This document shows positions 5,450-13,719 of a stretch of DNA of 21,850 bases, piece by piece. Numbering within the stretch: the first letter of the stretch is position 1; each line of letters opens with the position of its first letter. Source of the stretch: Gammaproteobacteria bacterium (GTDB lineage Bacteria > Pseudomonadota > Gammaproteobacteria > Thiohalomonadales > Thiohalomonadaceae). The stretch covers positions 1 through 21,850 of the forward strand of contig JAPHSO010000330.1 in assembly GCA_026193675.1 (NCBI GenBank), read 5' to 3'. A program made the translations under genes and the position numbers. Under the pieces are notes generated by a model that did no database searches, was not told where the DNA came from, and worked only from the letters and a program-made list of their open reading frames with translations.

Positions 5450-7540
5450 ATGAATACCCTCCAAGCCCTGCAAGCAGAGGCGATTTCAGAGCGTCAGCGC
5501 AGGATGGTGGTGGTTGCCGGCGATCTCACCTGGTGTATCAACATCGCCAACCGATTTGCTGAGCTGCAGCATTCAAATCTAGATAAGAGACTGTGGATTG
5601 CCAAAGAGTGGCCAGAACCTGCCAACCGCCTGCAACAGATCATTGGTGGCGAAACGCCGCTGCTGATATTTAATGCACACCATGGATTTGATCCAAATCT
5701 GTTTGGGGCAGCCGCAGGTACTGTGGTTGGCGGTGGACTTCTACTTCTTCTGACGCCCCAATTTAAGAGATGGCCACAAAAGAGCGACCCGGTATCATCC
5801 AGAATTAGCGTCTACCCCCACCTCCCTGAATCACTCTCTCAGCGCTACATCGAACGGCTGATTCGAACCATTGAGACGGGAGAGAAAGAGAATCTGTTGA
5901 GCACTATTCAGCAGGGTGAGCCGCTTGAACCGATTGCTGTAGAGAATCCCACACCATCTCGCGATATAGAGACAGCAGCCGTTACTGGAACTGCCGAACA
6001 GCAGCAGGCTATCGATGCGATCCTCCATACCGCAACGGGACATCGCCACCGCCCGCTGGTGGTGACTGCTGATCGCGGTCGAGGTAAAAGCGCCGCCCTC
6101 GGGATTGCCGCAAAGGCACTGCTTAACCAGGGCAGGCAGCAGATCATCGTCACCGCACCCAGCCGCTCGGCAGTCGATAATCTGTTTAAGCATGCGGGGA
6201 GTGACAGCCCGGCTCTGGAGTTTGTTGCTCCAGATGCACTCGTCAGCCAATCACTCCGGGCCGATCTGGTTCTGGTCGATGAGGCGGCTGCCATCCCGAC
6301 CCCAATCTTGAGCAAAATTGTGGAGCGCTACTCCCGGGTGGTGTTCGCCAGCACCACACACGGCTACGAAGGTTCAGGACAGGGATTTACACTCCGCTTC
6401 CAGAAAATATTGAGCAGGCTCTGTCCCGACTACACCGAGGTAAAACTAAGGAGCCCGATCCGCTGGGCAGAAGGCGACCCGGTTGAGGCGCAGGTCAATC
6501 ACATGCTCCTGCTAGATGCCGAGCCCGAGTTATCGGAGAGCCAAAACACGAACGAGGTAGAACCAACCATATCTATCGACCGAATAGAGCGTCTTGACCG
6601 AGAGCCGCTGGCTCAAAATGAGCCTCAGCTACGTCAACTCTTTGGGCTACTGGTGCTGGCCCATTACCGCACCACGCCACTCGATCTCCGTCAGATACTC
6701 GATGGCCCCAACCTCTCTATCTATACCGTCACCAGCAATAGCCGCATTATCGCGACAGCACTGGTTGCCGATGAGGGTGAGATCGACACCGATCTGGCTG
6801 AACAAATTTGGCTCGGAAAACGTCGCCCGCAAGGGCACCTGCTACCGCAGACACTGATCGCCCACCTCGGAATTAAAGATGCCGCCCCACTGCGCTACCG
6901 GCGAATTATTCGTATCGCCGTTCACCCGCAACGTCAACGCAAGGGTGTGGGTCACCAGTTGATGGACAAGATCACCGCCGACGCCATTACCGAGCAGATC
7001 GACCTCATCGGTTGCAGTTATGGCACAACCACAGAGCTCTTCAAGTTCTGGAACAGCAACCATTTCACCCCGCTATTTATTGGCGGTCACAGAAATGCCA
7101 GTAGCGGCACCTACGCCCTGACTCAAATGAGGCCGTTGAGTGAGAAGGGCCATTCGATTCAGGAACTGGCTGAGAGACGATTTCAGAACGGTCTGGTCGA
7201 GCAGCTGCGTGAACCACTGCAACAGCTAGAGGTAGATATAGTCTGCCAACTACTCAAACCACGCCCATCATCACTTAACCAGCACGACTGGGATGATATT
7301 GATACCTTTGCCCACGGCAACCGTCGCTATGAGACGGTGCTCACCCCACTCAAGCAACTACTGCTGAGCCATTTTGATAAAACAACTCACCTCACGCCCC
7401 TGCAGCGCCAACTACTGATCATGAAGCTACTCCAAAATCGGAGCTGGAGTGACTGCGCGACACTATTAAATCTTGCTGGAAAATCGGCAACCCAGGTCGA
7501 GCTGAGAGATACCATCGCAGCGCTGATAAAATCACTTTAA
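5450..7540 (+). CDS. tmcA: tRNA(Met) cytidine acetyltransferase TmcA
   Basis: TmcA makes N4-acetylcytidine at the wobble base (C34) of elongator tRNA-Met using acetyl-CoA and ATP, which limits misreading of AUA. The frame is open from an ATG at 5357, but I place the start at 5450 (696 residues). From there the N-terminus lines up with E. coli TmcA (671 residues), an AGAG precedes it, and the earlier ATGs (5357, 5366, 5369, 5405) lack a ribosome binding site. With that numbering: N-terminal TmcA domain (about 1-150), RecD-like ATPase with Walker A GRGKS (K213, S214) and Walker B VDEAAAIP (D277, E278), GNAT acetyltransferase with the acetyl-CoA loop RIAVHPQRQRKGVG (about 488-501), and C-terminal tRNA-binding helical part. 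Other family marks are GYEGSGQGF and the SPIRWAEGDP segment. All key motifs are intact. The gene is monocistronic by layout. Confidence 0.93.
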   Translation: MNTLQALQAEAISERQRRMVVVAGDLTWCINIANRFAELQHSNLDKRLWIAKEWPEPANRLQQIIGGETPLLIFNAHHGFDPNLFGAAAGTVVGGGLLLLLTPQFKRWPQKSDPVSSRISVYPHLPESLSQRYIERLIRTIETGEKENLLSTIQQGEPLEPIAVENPTPSRDIETAAVTGTAEQQQAIDAILHTATGHRHRPLVVTADRGRGKSAALGIAAKALLNQGRQQIIVTAPSRSAVDNLFKHAGSDSPALEFVAPDALVSQSLRADLVLVDEAAAIPTPILSKIVERYSRVVFASTTHGYEGSGQGFTLRFQKILSRLCPDYTEVKLRSPIRWAEGDPVEAQVNHMLLLDAEPELSESQNTNEVEPTISIDRIERLDREPLAQNEPQLRQLFGLLVLAHYRTTPLDLRQILDGPNLSIYTVTSNSRIIATALVADEGEIDTDLAEQIWLGKRRPQGHLLPQTLIAHLGIKDAAPLRYRRIIRIAVHPQRQRKGVGHQLMDKITADAITEQIDLIGCSYGTTTELFKFWNSNHFTPLFIGGHRNASSGTYALTQMRPLSEKGHSIQELAERRFQNGLVEQLREPLQQLEVDIVCQLLKPRPSSLNQHDWDDIDTFAHGNRRYETVLTPLKQLLLSHFDKTTHLTPLQRQLLIMKLLQNRSWSDCATLLNLAGKSATQVELRDTIAALIKSL

Positions 7541-7555
7541 CCACTTTCAAGCCGC

Positions 7556-7583
7556 TTCACACTGAGAGATTAAGTGGTATGAT
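7556..7583 (+). promoter_or_regulatory. Sigma70-like promoter of the receiver/CheC/GGDEF operon
   Basis: TTCACA (7556-7561) and TATGAT (7578-7583) are separated by 16 bp, each one mismatch from consensus, and sit about 36 bp before the GTG start at 7619. A 7-bp inverted repeat (ACCACTT at 7540-7546, AAGTGGT at 7572-7578) reaches the first base of the -10 box and could be an operator or part of a weak tmcA terminator. Confidence 0.5.
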
Positions 7584-7618
7584 GAATTCATTCTAAAAAT
7601 AGCCGTTAAGAGTTTTTC

Positions 7619-8467
7619 GTGCAAAAAATTAAGGTCCTCATCGTTGATGATGCAGCATTTACCCGCGACATTATGCGCAAAGGACTGCGCGCGGAATTCC
7701 CCTCCTTTACTACCGAAGAGGCGCCAGATGGCCTGAAGGCCCAGAAGCTGCTTGAGAAAAAACCGTTTGACCTGATCCTGTGTGACTGGGAGATGCCTGA
7801 GATGAATGGCGCAGAGCTACTCACCTGGATTCGCAATAACGACCCGATTAAGGATACCCCGTTTATCATGGTGACCAGCCGGGGAGATAAAGAGCATGTG
7901 GTCAAGGCGATTGAGCTGAAGGTAAACAACTACATCGTTAAACCCTTTAGTAATGACAAGCTGGGCAAAGTGGTCGCCAACGTTCTACAAAAGACGATGG
8001 GGCTCTCAGCAGAGCAGCTACGTATCATTGGCGGCAAATATCAGGATCCCATGACCGTCGCCAGTAAAGGGCTCTCCGGTGCAATACCCGCCGCAGAGCT
8101 AACCCGTGAGAGCGTTGCCACAGCCCCTGCAGGCGGTGGCGCAAAAAGTGCTCAACCCAGCGAAAAGGTGCTGATGACCGTCCGCTTCAGAGGCTCGCAG
8201 ATCAAGCTTTTGGTGAAGGAGATCTCCTCAGAGCTGATCACCGGCATCATCAAAAACGATGACCAGATTCCGCCCATTATGGAGATGACCGTTGTCGACA
8301 TCTCATTCGATGGGATGACCAGTCGTCTAAATGCATTTGTCTATACCCTGCAGGCGCGGGGTGACTCCAACGAATCTGAATTTGTCGATATCACTCTCAA
8401 GTTGGTGGATCAGGATGATTCAGATAAGATGAAGCACCTCCAAAACTTTATCGACTCTATCGCCTAG
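7619..8467 (+). CDS. Response regulator: CheY-like receiver plus unassigned C-terminal domain
   Basis: This 282-residue protein starts with GTG; AAGAG lies 6 nt before it. Residues 4-126 form a receiver domain: acidic pair D10/D11, phospho-acceptor D56 (LCDWEMPEMNG), T86 and K108-P109. A linker rich in Ala, Gly and Pro (about 155-182) leads to a C-terminal domain (183-282) that looks mostly beta-stranded (VLMTVRFRGSQIKLLVKEI, then VVDISFDGM and FVDITLKLVD) and ends in a short helix. It contains no DNA-binding helix-turn-helix and no recognised enzyme motif; a PilZ-like fold is possible, but the RxxxR and DxSxxG motifs for c-di-GMP binding are not convincingly present (VVDISFDGM is only a partial echo). 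It is the first gene of a three-gene operon with a receiver-CheC protein and a diguanylate cyclase. Likely a phosphorylation-controlled adaptor in that module. Confidence 0.85.
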   Translation: MQKIKVLIVDDAAFTRDIMRKGLRAEFPSFTTEEAPDGLKAQKLLEKKPFDLILCDWEMPEMNGAELLTWIRNNDPIKDTPFIMVTSRGDKEHVVKAIELKVNNYIVKPFSNDKLGKVVANVLQKTMGLSAEQLRIIGGKYQDPMTVASKGLSGAIPAAELTRESVATAPAGGGAKSAQPSEKVLMTVRFRGSQIKLLVKEISSELITGIIKNDDQIPPIMEMTVVDISFDGMTSRLNAFVYTLQARGDSNESEFVDITLKLVDQDDSDKMKHLQNFIDSIA

Positions 8468-8476
8468 ATCTATTTA

Positions 8477-9472
8477 ATGCCTATTCCTGTCGTAATCTGT
8501 GATGACTCAAGCTTTGCCCGTAAGCAGGTGGCCCGCGCGCTCCCTAACGGCTGGGATATCACCCTCTCATTTGCCACCAATGGTCGCGAAGGGATCGAGG
8601 CGATCCGCGAAGGCAAGGGTGACATCCTCTTTCTCGATCTACAGATGCCCGATATGGATGGCTTTGAGGTGCTTGAGGCGATCCGCAGGGAGAATCTGCA
8701 GACCCTACCCATTGTCATCTCGGGTGATATTCAGGAGGAGAGTCAAAAACGGGTAAAAAGTCTGGGCGCTGTCGCATTTGTAAAAAAGCCGGTCGATGCC
8801 CCAGAGCTCTCCGCCATCCTTGATAGCTATGGTGTACTCAGTATCCTTGAGACTCCCATGGAGGAGGTGCGCGAAGATAGCGTCACCTTTGAGGACTGGG
8901 TTCAGGAGATCTCCAATATCTCTATGGGTCGCGCAGCCGACCTGCTGGCCCAGTTTATCGATGAGAGCATTGAGCTCTCAATTCCCAAGGTTAGACTGCT
9001 TGAACCGGTTGAGCTTGATATGATGCTCGCCTCATCGAGTAAGCGCGGTATATCTCATGTCTCCCAGGGCTTTATCGGCTCTGGTGTTTTCGGTGAGACC
9101 CTGATCATCTTCCATGACATCAATTTTAGTGAGCTCTCCAAGCTGATGAACTATAGCCAGGAGCTCGATGGTGATGGAGAGATGGAGCTACTCATGGGTC
9201 TATCCAATATTCTCTCCGGCTCATTCCTGAAAGAGATCGCCGAACTGCTGACCGTCAATTTCAGTTTTGGTCACCCACGTATCTCCTCAAGCGGTCTGGG
9301 GTATGACGAGCTTGAGCACCGCGAAATCGCCCCCAGTGAAAAGGTGCTCTCTATCCATATTAACTACGCCATTGGTAAAAATAAGGTCGAGTGTGAACAG
9401 CTCATCCTGTTCCCGCAGGAGGCACTCTCGGCACTGCGTTCCAAGGCCAGCTACATTCTGGAAAAACGATGA
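8477..9472 (+). CDS. Receiver-CheC fusion (response regulator with CheC/CheX-type domain)
   Basis: This 331-residue protein follows the previous gene by 9 nt. Receiver domain about 3-120: D9/D10, phospho-acceptor D54 (LFLDLQMPDMDG), S82 and K104-P105. The rest (about 135-331) resembles the CheC/CheX/FliY family, whose members dephosphorylate CheY-P using the motif (D/S)xxxExxN. The first motif is intact: D140, E144, N147 in DWVQEISNISMG. The second, at the matching helix (ELLMGLSN), has E237, G241 and N244, so its catalytic Glu is replaced by Gly and only one site should be active. A phosphatase domain fused to its own receiver suggests it removes phosphate from the partner regulator encoded upstream, or from itself. 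Its stop overlaps the next start (ATGA), implying translational coupling. Precise in vivo role unknown. Confidence 0.85.
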   Translation: MPIPVVICDDSSFARKQVARALPNGWDITLSFATNGREGIEAIREGKGDILFLDLQMPDMDGFEVLEAIRRENLQTLPIVISGDIQEESQKRVKSLGAVAFVKKPVDAPELSAILDSYGVLSILETPMEEVREDSVTFEDWVQEISNISMGRAADLLAQFIDESIELSIPKVRLLEPVELDMMLASSSKRGISHVSQGFIGSGVFGETLIIFHDINFSELSKLMNYSQELDGDGEMELLMGLSNILSGSFLKEIAELLTVNFSFGHPRISSSGLGYDELEHREIAPSEKVLSIHINYAIGKNKVECEQLILFPQEALSALRSKASYILEKR

Positions 9473-10422
9473 TTGGTGAAGCAGACAGCATTGGTGAACT
9501 CCACTGGTTACTCGGCATTATTCAAAATGTCGATGTTGGACTGGTGGTTATTGATCGTGACTGCAACATTCGTCTGTGGAACGGCTTTATGGAAAACCAT
9601 AGCGGGCAGCACCCCACAGCGGTAACTGGGAAATCGATCTTTGAGATTTTTCACGATGTACCAGTCGACTGGCTACAGAGCAAGATCGACTCTGTCTTCC
9701 TGCTTAAGAATAGCGCCTTCTCCACCTGGCAACAACGCAAGAACATCATCAACTTTAAGAGCTACCGACCTATCACCGGCAAGTCAGAGTCGATGTTTCA
9801 GGATGTCACATTCCTGCCGCTCAGCGCCATCAATGGTGAGATCAACCATGTCTGCATCATCATCTATGATGTGACCGAAATGGCGGTGGATGAAATAGCT
9901 CTGGCCCAGATGGGGCGGACCGATGCCCTCACCAAACTGCTCAATCGTGGTGCCTGGGAAGAGCAGCTCAACGCTGAATATAGCCGTGTACAACGTAGTG
10001 GCATGACCTCTGCGATGCTGATGTTTGACATCGATCACTTTAAATTGGTCAATGATACCTATGGTCATCAGGCTGGTGATGAGGTGATCCGAGCCGTCTC
10101 AGAGCTGGTTCGTGAGACTAAGCGTGAATCGGATATCGCCGGACGTTACGGCGGAGAGGAGTTTGCGGTTATTCTGGTCGATACCGATGAAGAAGGGGCG
10201 CTGATCTACGCAGAGCGACTACGTGAGGCGATTGCGGCCACCACTGTCACCCACAACCATCACAATATTCAGTTTACGGTGAGTATCGGTGTGGCCGAGA
10301 GCCCTCACCTGGGTACCCCTAGTAAAGAGTGGATCGAAAGCGCCGATAATGCGCTTTATTATGCCAAAGAGCATGGACGTAATCAGACAACGCTCTACAG
10401 CTCTATCTCTCTCGACGACTAA
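9469..10422 (+). CDS. PAS-GGDEF diguanylate cyclase
   Basis: This 317-residue, probably cytoplasmic protein has no membrane segment or signal peptide. A PAS sensor domain (about 12-135, beginning LLGIIQNVDVGLVVIDRD, with the conserved NIRLWN strand) is joined by a coiled linker (about 136-150) to a GGDEF domain that starts at TDALTKLLNRGAW (151-163). The catalytic loop is GGEEF at 228-232, a standard active variant. The metal-binding FDIDHFKLVND (186-196) is present. The inhibitory I-site RxxD (R219-D222) lies exactly five residues before it, so product inhibition by c-di-GMP is expected. It should make c-di-GMP from two GTP in response to a PAS-sensed or partner-delivered cue. The start codon overlaps the stop of the receiver-CheC gene, so the two are made in step. 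It is the last gene of the operon and is followed by a terminator. Confidence 0.93.
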   Translation: MIGEADSIGELHWLLGIIQNVDVGLVVIDRDCNIRLWNGFMENHSGQHPTAVTGKSIFEIFHDVPVDWLQSKIDSVFLLKNSAFSTWQQRKNIINFKSYRPITGKSESMFQDVTFLPLSAINGEINHVCIIIYDVTEMAVDEIALAQMGRTDALTKLLNRGAWEEQLNAEYSRVQRSGMTSAMLMFDIDHFKLVNDTYGHQAGDEVIRAVSELVRETKRESDIAGRYGGEEFAVILVDTDEEGALIYAERLREAIAATTVTHNHHNIQFTVSIGVAESPHLGTPSKEWIESADNALYYAKEHGRNQTTLYSSISLDD

Positions 10423-10436
10423 ACTGGCTCCAGGTT

Positions 10437-10460
10437 ACGTTCTGTAGAACGTCCCTTTTT
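10437..10460 (+). terminator. Terminator of the receiver/CheC/GGDEF operon
   Basis: ACGTTC and GAACGT make a perfect 6-bp stem with a TGTA loop (10437-10452), followed by CCC and a T-rich run (TTTTTCTCTT). It lies 14 bp after the diguanylate cyclase stop and directly before the convergent glmS stop, in the right polarity for the plus-strand operon. Confidence 0.65.
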
Positions 10461-10463
10461 CTC

Positions 10464-12296
10464 TTACTCAACCGTGACCGACTTGGCCAAATTACGGGGC
10501 TGATCGACATCGGTCCCCTTGAGCACCGCCACATGGTAGGAGAGCAGTTGTAGTGGAATAGTAAAGATGATGGGAGAGACATGCCCTCCGCCGGGAGGAA
10601 TGGTCATCACATGGATCCGCTCACCACTCTCCATCCCCGTATCGTGATCGGCAAAAAGATAGAGTTCGCCACCACGGGCACGCACCTCCTCGAGATTCGA
10701 CTTAAGCTTTTCAAGCAGTTCGTCATTGGGCGCTACCGCGATGATCGGCATCATCTCATCGACCAGCGCCAGCGGGCCATGCTTCAATTCACCGGCGGGG
10801 TAAGCCTCGGCGTGAATATAGGAGATCTCTTTCAACTTCAGAGCCCCCTCCATCGCAATGGGATACTGCACACCGCGGCCAAGAAATAGTGCGTTGTGTT
10901 TGTCGGCAAACCGCTCAGAGATCTGTTTGATCTCATCATCCAGTTTTAGCACATCTTCAATATGGCGCGGCAGGGCCTGTAGCTGTTTAACAATCACCGC
11001 CTCACGCTCAGCATCGATTCGGTAGCGGCGTCCAATAGCCACCACCAGCATCAGCAAAGCCACCAATTGAGTGGTAAAGGCCTTGGTTGAGGCGACACCG
11101 ATCTCGGGACCGGCTCGGGTCAGCATCGATAGATCTGCTTCACGTGAGAGTGAGCTCTCGGGGACATTACAGATAGCCAGAGATGGGCCAAATCCCCATT
11201 TTTTGGTAGCACGAAGGGCGGCCAGCGTATCTGCCGTCTCTCCAGACTGGGAGATGACCACCACCAATGCATCGGGATCGGCGACCGGATGGCGATAACG
11301 GAATTCGCTCGCCACCTCAACATGACATGGCACCCCGGCAACCCCCTCAAACCAGTTTCGTGCCACCATACCGGCGTGGTAGCTGGTGCCGCAGGCGATG
11401 ATCTGCACCGACATGATTTTGTCAAAGATGGCCGCCGCCTCTGGCCCAAAACTTTCATCTAGTATCTTGCCGTTCGTGATGCGCCCCTCCATGGTCTCGG
11501 TTACAGCCTGAGGCTGCTCGTAGATCTCTTTGAGCATGTAGTGGCGGTAGCTGCCTTTGTCTGCCGAATCTGCTGTCAGTGAAGATTCTATCTCGGGACG
11601 TTCAACCCGCTCACCCGACTCATCATAGATCTCGACGCTGTCACGACGGATATCGGCCACATCCCCCTCTTCAAGGAAGATGAAGCGACGGGTCACCGGA
11701 AGCAGAGCCGCCACATCGGAGGCGATAAAGTTCTCTCCAATTCCCAGACCGATCACCAGCGGACTACCACGTCGTGCAGCAACCAGTCGATTGGGCTCAT
11801 GGTTGGAGATGACGCCCAGAGCGTAGGCCCCCTCTAGATCGACAAGCGCATCACGGGTCGCCAGCAACAGATCCTTACCCTCGGCCTGATGGTTATAGAT
11901 CTGGTGCACCACCACCTCGGTATCGGTCTCAGAGGTAAACTCATAGCCCTGCTCCAACTGCATGGCTCGCAGGGCCTGATGGTTTTCAATAATACCGTTA
12001 TGCACAACCGCCACACCTTTACGACAGATGTGAGGGTGGGCATTTTGCTGGCTGGGCTGACCGTGTGTTGCCCAACGGGTATGGGCGATGCCGAGGTGTC
12101 CATTTATCGGATTGGTTTTCAGCGTATCTGCCAACACCTGAACTTTACCGAGCATCCGTTCGCGGTCGATACATTTTTCACTATTGATAACCGCGATGCC
12201 GGAGGAGTCGTAGCCGCGGTACTCCAGTCTACGCAGCCCCTCTAACAGAAGTGGAACCGCATCACGCTCGCCAATGGCACCGACAATTCCACACAT
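10464..12296 (-). CDS. glmS: Glucosamine-6-phosphate synthase (glutamine--fructose-6-phosphate aminotransferase)
   Basis: GlmS makes glucosamine-6-phosphate from fructose-6-phosphate and glutamine, the first committed step to UDP-GlcNAc for peptidoglycan and lipopolysaccharide. The 610-residue length matches E. coli (609). The N-terminal Ntn glutaminase domain begins with nucleophile Cys2 (MCGIVG) and has RGYDS (27-31), HTRWATHG (72-79) and HNGIIEN (99-105). The isomerase half follows, with RHYMLKEI (251-258), SIS domain 1 from CGTSYHAG (302-309), the SQSGETADT sugar-phosphate loop, and SIS domain 2. The C-terminus PRNLAKSVTVE is the conserved end that shields the active site. It lies 1 nt downstream of glmU, so it is co-transcribed, and there is no room for a glmS ribozyme; control would be through the glmU-glmS mRNA. 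Confidence 0.97.
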   Translation of the reverse strand: MCGIVGAIGERDAVPLLLEGLRRLEYRGYDSSGIAVINSEKCIDRERMLGKVQVLADTLKTNPINGHLGIAHTRWATHGQPSQQNAHPHICRKGVAVVHNGIIENHQALRAMQLEQGYEFTSETDTEVVVHQIYNHQAEGKDLLLATRDALVDLEGAYALGVISNHEPNRLVAARRGSPLVIGLGIGENFIASDVAALLPVTRRFIFLEEGDVADIRRDSVEIYDESGERVERPEIESSLTADSADKGSYRHYMLKEIYEQPQAVTETMEGRITNGKILDESFGPEAAAIFDKIMSVQIIACGTSYHAGMVARNWFEGVAGVPCHVEVASEFRYRHPVADPDALVVVISQSGETADTLAALRATKKWGFGPSLAICNVPESSLSREADLSMLTRAGPEIGVASTKAFTTQLVALLMLVVAIGRRYRIDAEREAVIVKQLQALPRHIEDVLKLDDEIKQISERFADKHNALFLGRGVQYPIAMEGALKLKEISYIHAEAYPAGELKHGPLALVDEMMPIIAVAPNDELLEKLKSNLEEVRARGGELYLFADHDTGMESGERIHVMTIPPGGGHVSPIIFTIPLQLLSYHVAVLKGTDVDQPRNLAKSVTVE

Positions 12297-12297
12297 A

Positions 12298-13695
12298 TTA
12301 GCTTTTATCCTTGCTCGGCTTTCCCTTAGCGGGACGTCGCCACTTAATACTCTTCTGCTGAGTGCGCGTGAGGGTTAGCTGCTCATCTGGCGCATCTCGA
12401 CTGATACTGGAACCGGCTCCGATGGTTGCACCAGCTCCTACCGTTACCGGGGCTATCAGTTGACTATCGGAACCGATAAAGGCGTTATCACCGATGATGG
12501 TCTGGTGCTTGTTCACACCATCATAGTTACAGGTGATGGTCCCGGCTCCGATATTGACGTTGCTACCCATGGTGGTGTCACCAATATAGCTGAGATGGCT
12601 CACCTTGGAGCCTTCACCAATATCACTCTTCTTCACCTCAACAAAATTACCCACCTTTGCATGAGGATGCATATGGGTACCGGGACGCAGGCGGGCAAAG
12701 GGACCGACACTACACTGCTCATCAATTGTTGCATCTTCAACGTGGCTCATCGCCTCAATGGTGACCCCCTGGCCGAGTCTTGCATTGCGCAACAGACAAT
12801 TCGCACCAACAGTGCAGCCGCCGGAAATCTCAATATGGCCCTCAAGGATGACATTAATATCGATAGTGACATCGGCGGCAATATTGATCTCTCGACCAAT
12901 CTCTCCACGAATATCGATCCGTGCCGGATCACGCAGGGTGACTCCCTGTTCCATCAATTTTTCAGCCTGCTTTAGCTGATAGTGGCGCTCAAGAGTCGCC
13001 AGCTGATTGCGGGTATTGATACCTGCCACCTGATAGCTATCTTCAGTAATCAGACCACTCACTTCGACGCCGTCTGCCACAGCCATGGCGATCACGTCGG
13101 TGAGATAGAATTCACCCTGGGCATTGTTACTCTCCAGACGCGAGAGCCAGCCACGAAGCTGTTTGGCGGGAAGGGCCATGATGCCGCTATTGACTTCACA
13201 AATCGTACGCTGCAGATCGGTCGCATCCTTCTCCTCAACGATCGCCTCAATGGCACCATTCTGACTGCGAACAATACGACCATAACCCTGGGGATTTTCG
13301 AGTTTGAGAGTGAGTAGCGACAGTTTTGAGCCATCGCTCATTGCAATTAACTGTTGCAGCGTATCGAGCTCAATGAGTGGCACATCGCCATAGAGAACAA
13401 GCACGGTAGCGTGATCATCGACATGGGGCATCACCTGCTCAACGGCATGCCCCGTACCGAGCTGCTCACTCTGCTCAACCCAGTCGATAGCAAATTGATC
13501 CAGGGCAGCGGGTACCGCCTCACCACCGTGGCCATAAACCACATGCGTCTTCTGTGACTCAAGTTGCAGCGCTCGTTCAATCACATGCTGAAGCAGTGGT
13601 CGGCCTGCCAGAGTATGCAGCACTTTCGGAAGGGTAGAGCGCATGCGACTCCCCTTACCGGCTGCCAGAATAATAACTTCCAGATTGTTCAACAT
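12298..13695 (-). CDS. glmU: Bifunctional GlmU: GlcN-1-P acetyltransferase / GlcNAc-1-P uridylyltransferase
   Basis: GlmU acetylates glucosamine-1-phosphate and then uridylylates it to UDP-GlcNAc. The 465-residue protein has the normal two-domain layout. The N-terminal nucleotidyltransferase (1-230) shows LAAGKGSRM with the UTP loop, K24 in TLPKVLH, QLGTGHAVE (78-86) and metal-binding D104 in YGDVPL. The C-terminal left-handed beta-helix (about 255-450) of hexapeptide repeats carries the acetyltransferase site, including H367 in SHLSYIGD and the GAGTITCNYDG loop (384-393). The basic, lysine-rich C-terminal tail is common. It lies 24 nt after the slyD-like gene and 1 nt before glmS, giving a slyD-glmU-glmS transcription unit in which the last two genes supply consecutive pathway steps (with GlmM encoded elsewhere). 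Confidence 0.97.
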   Translation of the reverse strand: MLNNLEVIILAAGKGSRMRSTLPKVLHTLAGRPLLQHVIERALQLESQKTHVVYGHGGEAVPAALDQFAIDWVEQSEQLGTGHAVEQVMPHVDDHATVLVLYGDVPLIELDTLQQLIAMSDGSKLSLLTLKLENPQGYGRIVRSQNGAIEAIVEEKDATDLQRTICEVNSGIMALPAKQLRGWLSRLESNNAQGEFYLTDVIAMAVADGVEVSGLITEDSYQVAGINTRNQLATLERHYQLKQAEKLMEQGVTLRDPARIDIRGEIGREINIAADVTIDINVILEGHIEISGGCTVGANCLLRNARLGQGVTIEAMSHVEDATIDEQCSVGPFARLRPGTHMHPHAKVGNFVEVKKSDIGEGSKVSHLSYIGDTTMGSNVNIGAGTITCNYDGVNKHQTIIGDNAFIGSDSQLIAPVTVGAGATIGAGSSISRDAPDEQLTLTRTQQKSIKWRRPAKGKPSKDKS

Positions 13696-13719
13696 TCCCT
13701 CTCTACTCTGAAAAAGTGC

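Noticed and set aside
5831..6315. Minus-strand open frames within tmcA
   Set aside because: They are shadows of the conserved ATPase domain of TmcA; no start signals or recognisable protein features.
12240..12300. glmS ribozyme or riboswitch upstream of glmS
   Set aside because: Only 1 nt separates glmU from glmS, leaving no room for a leader RNA.
12460..12975. 171-codon plus-strand open frame
   Set aside because: It is antisense to the hexapeptide-repeat half of glmU, whose periodic codons produce long open frames on the opposite strand.
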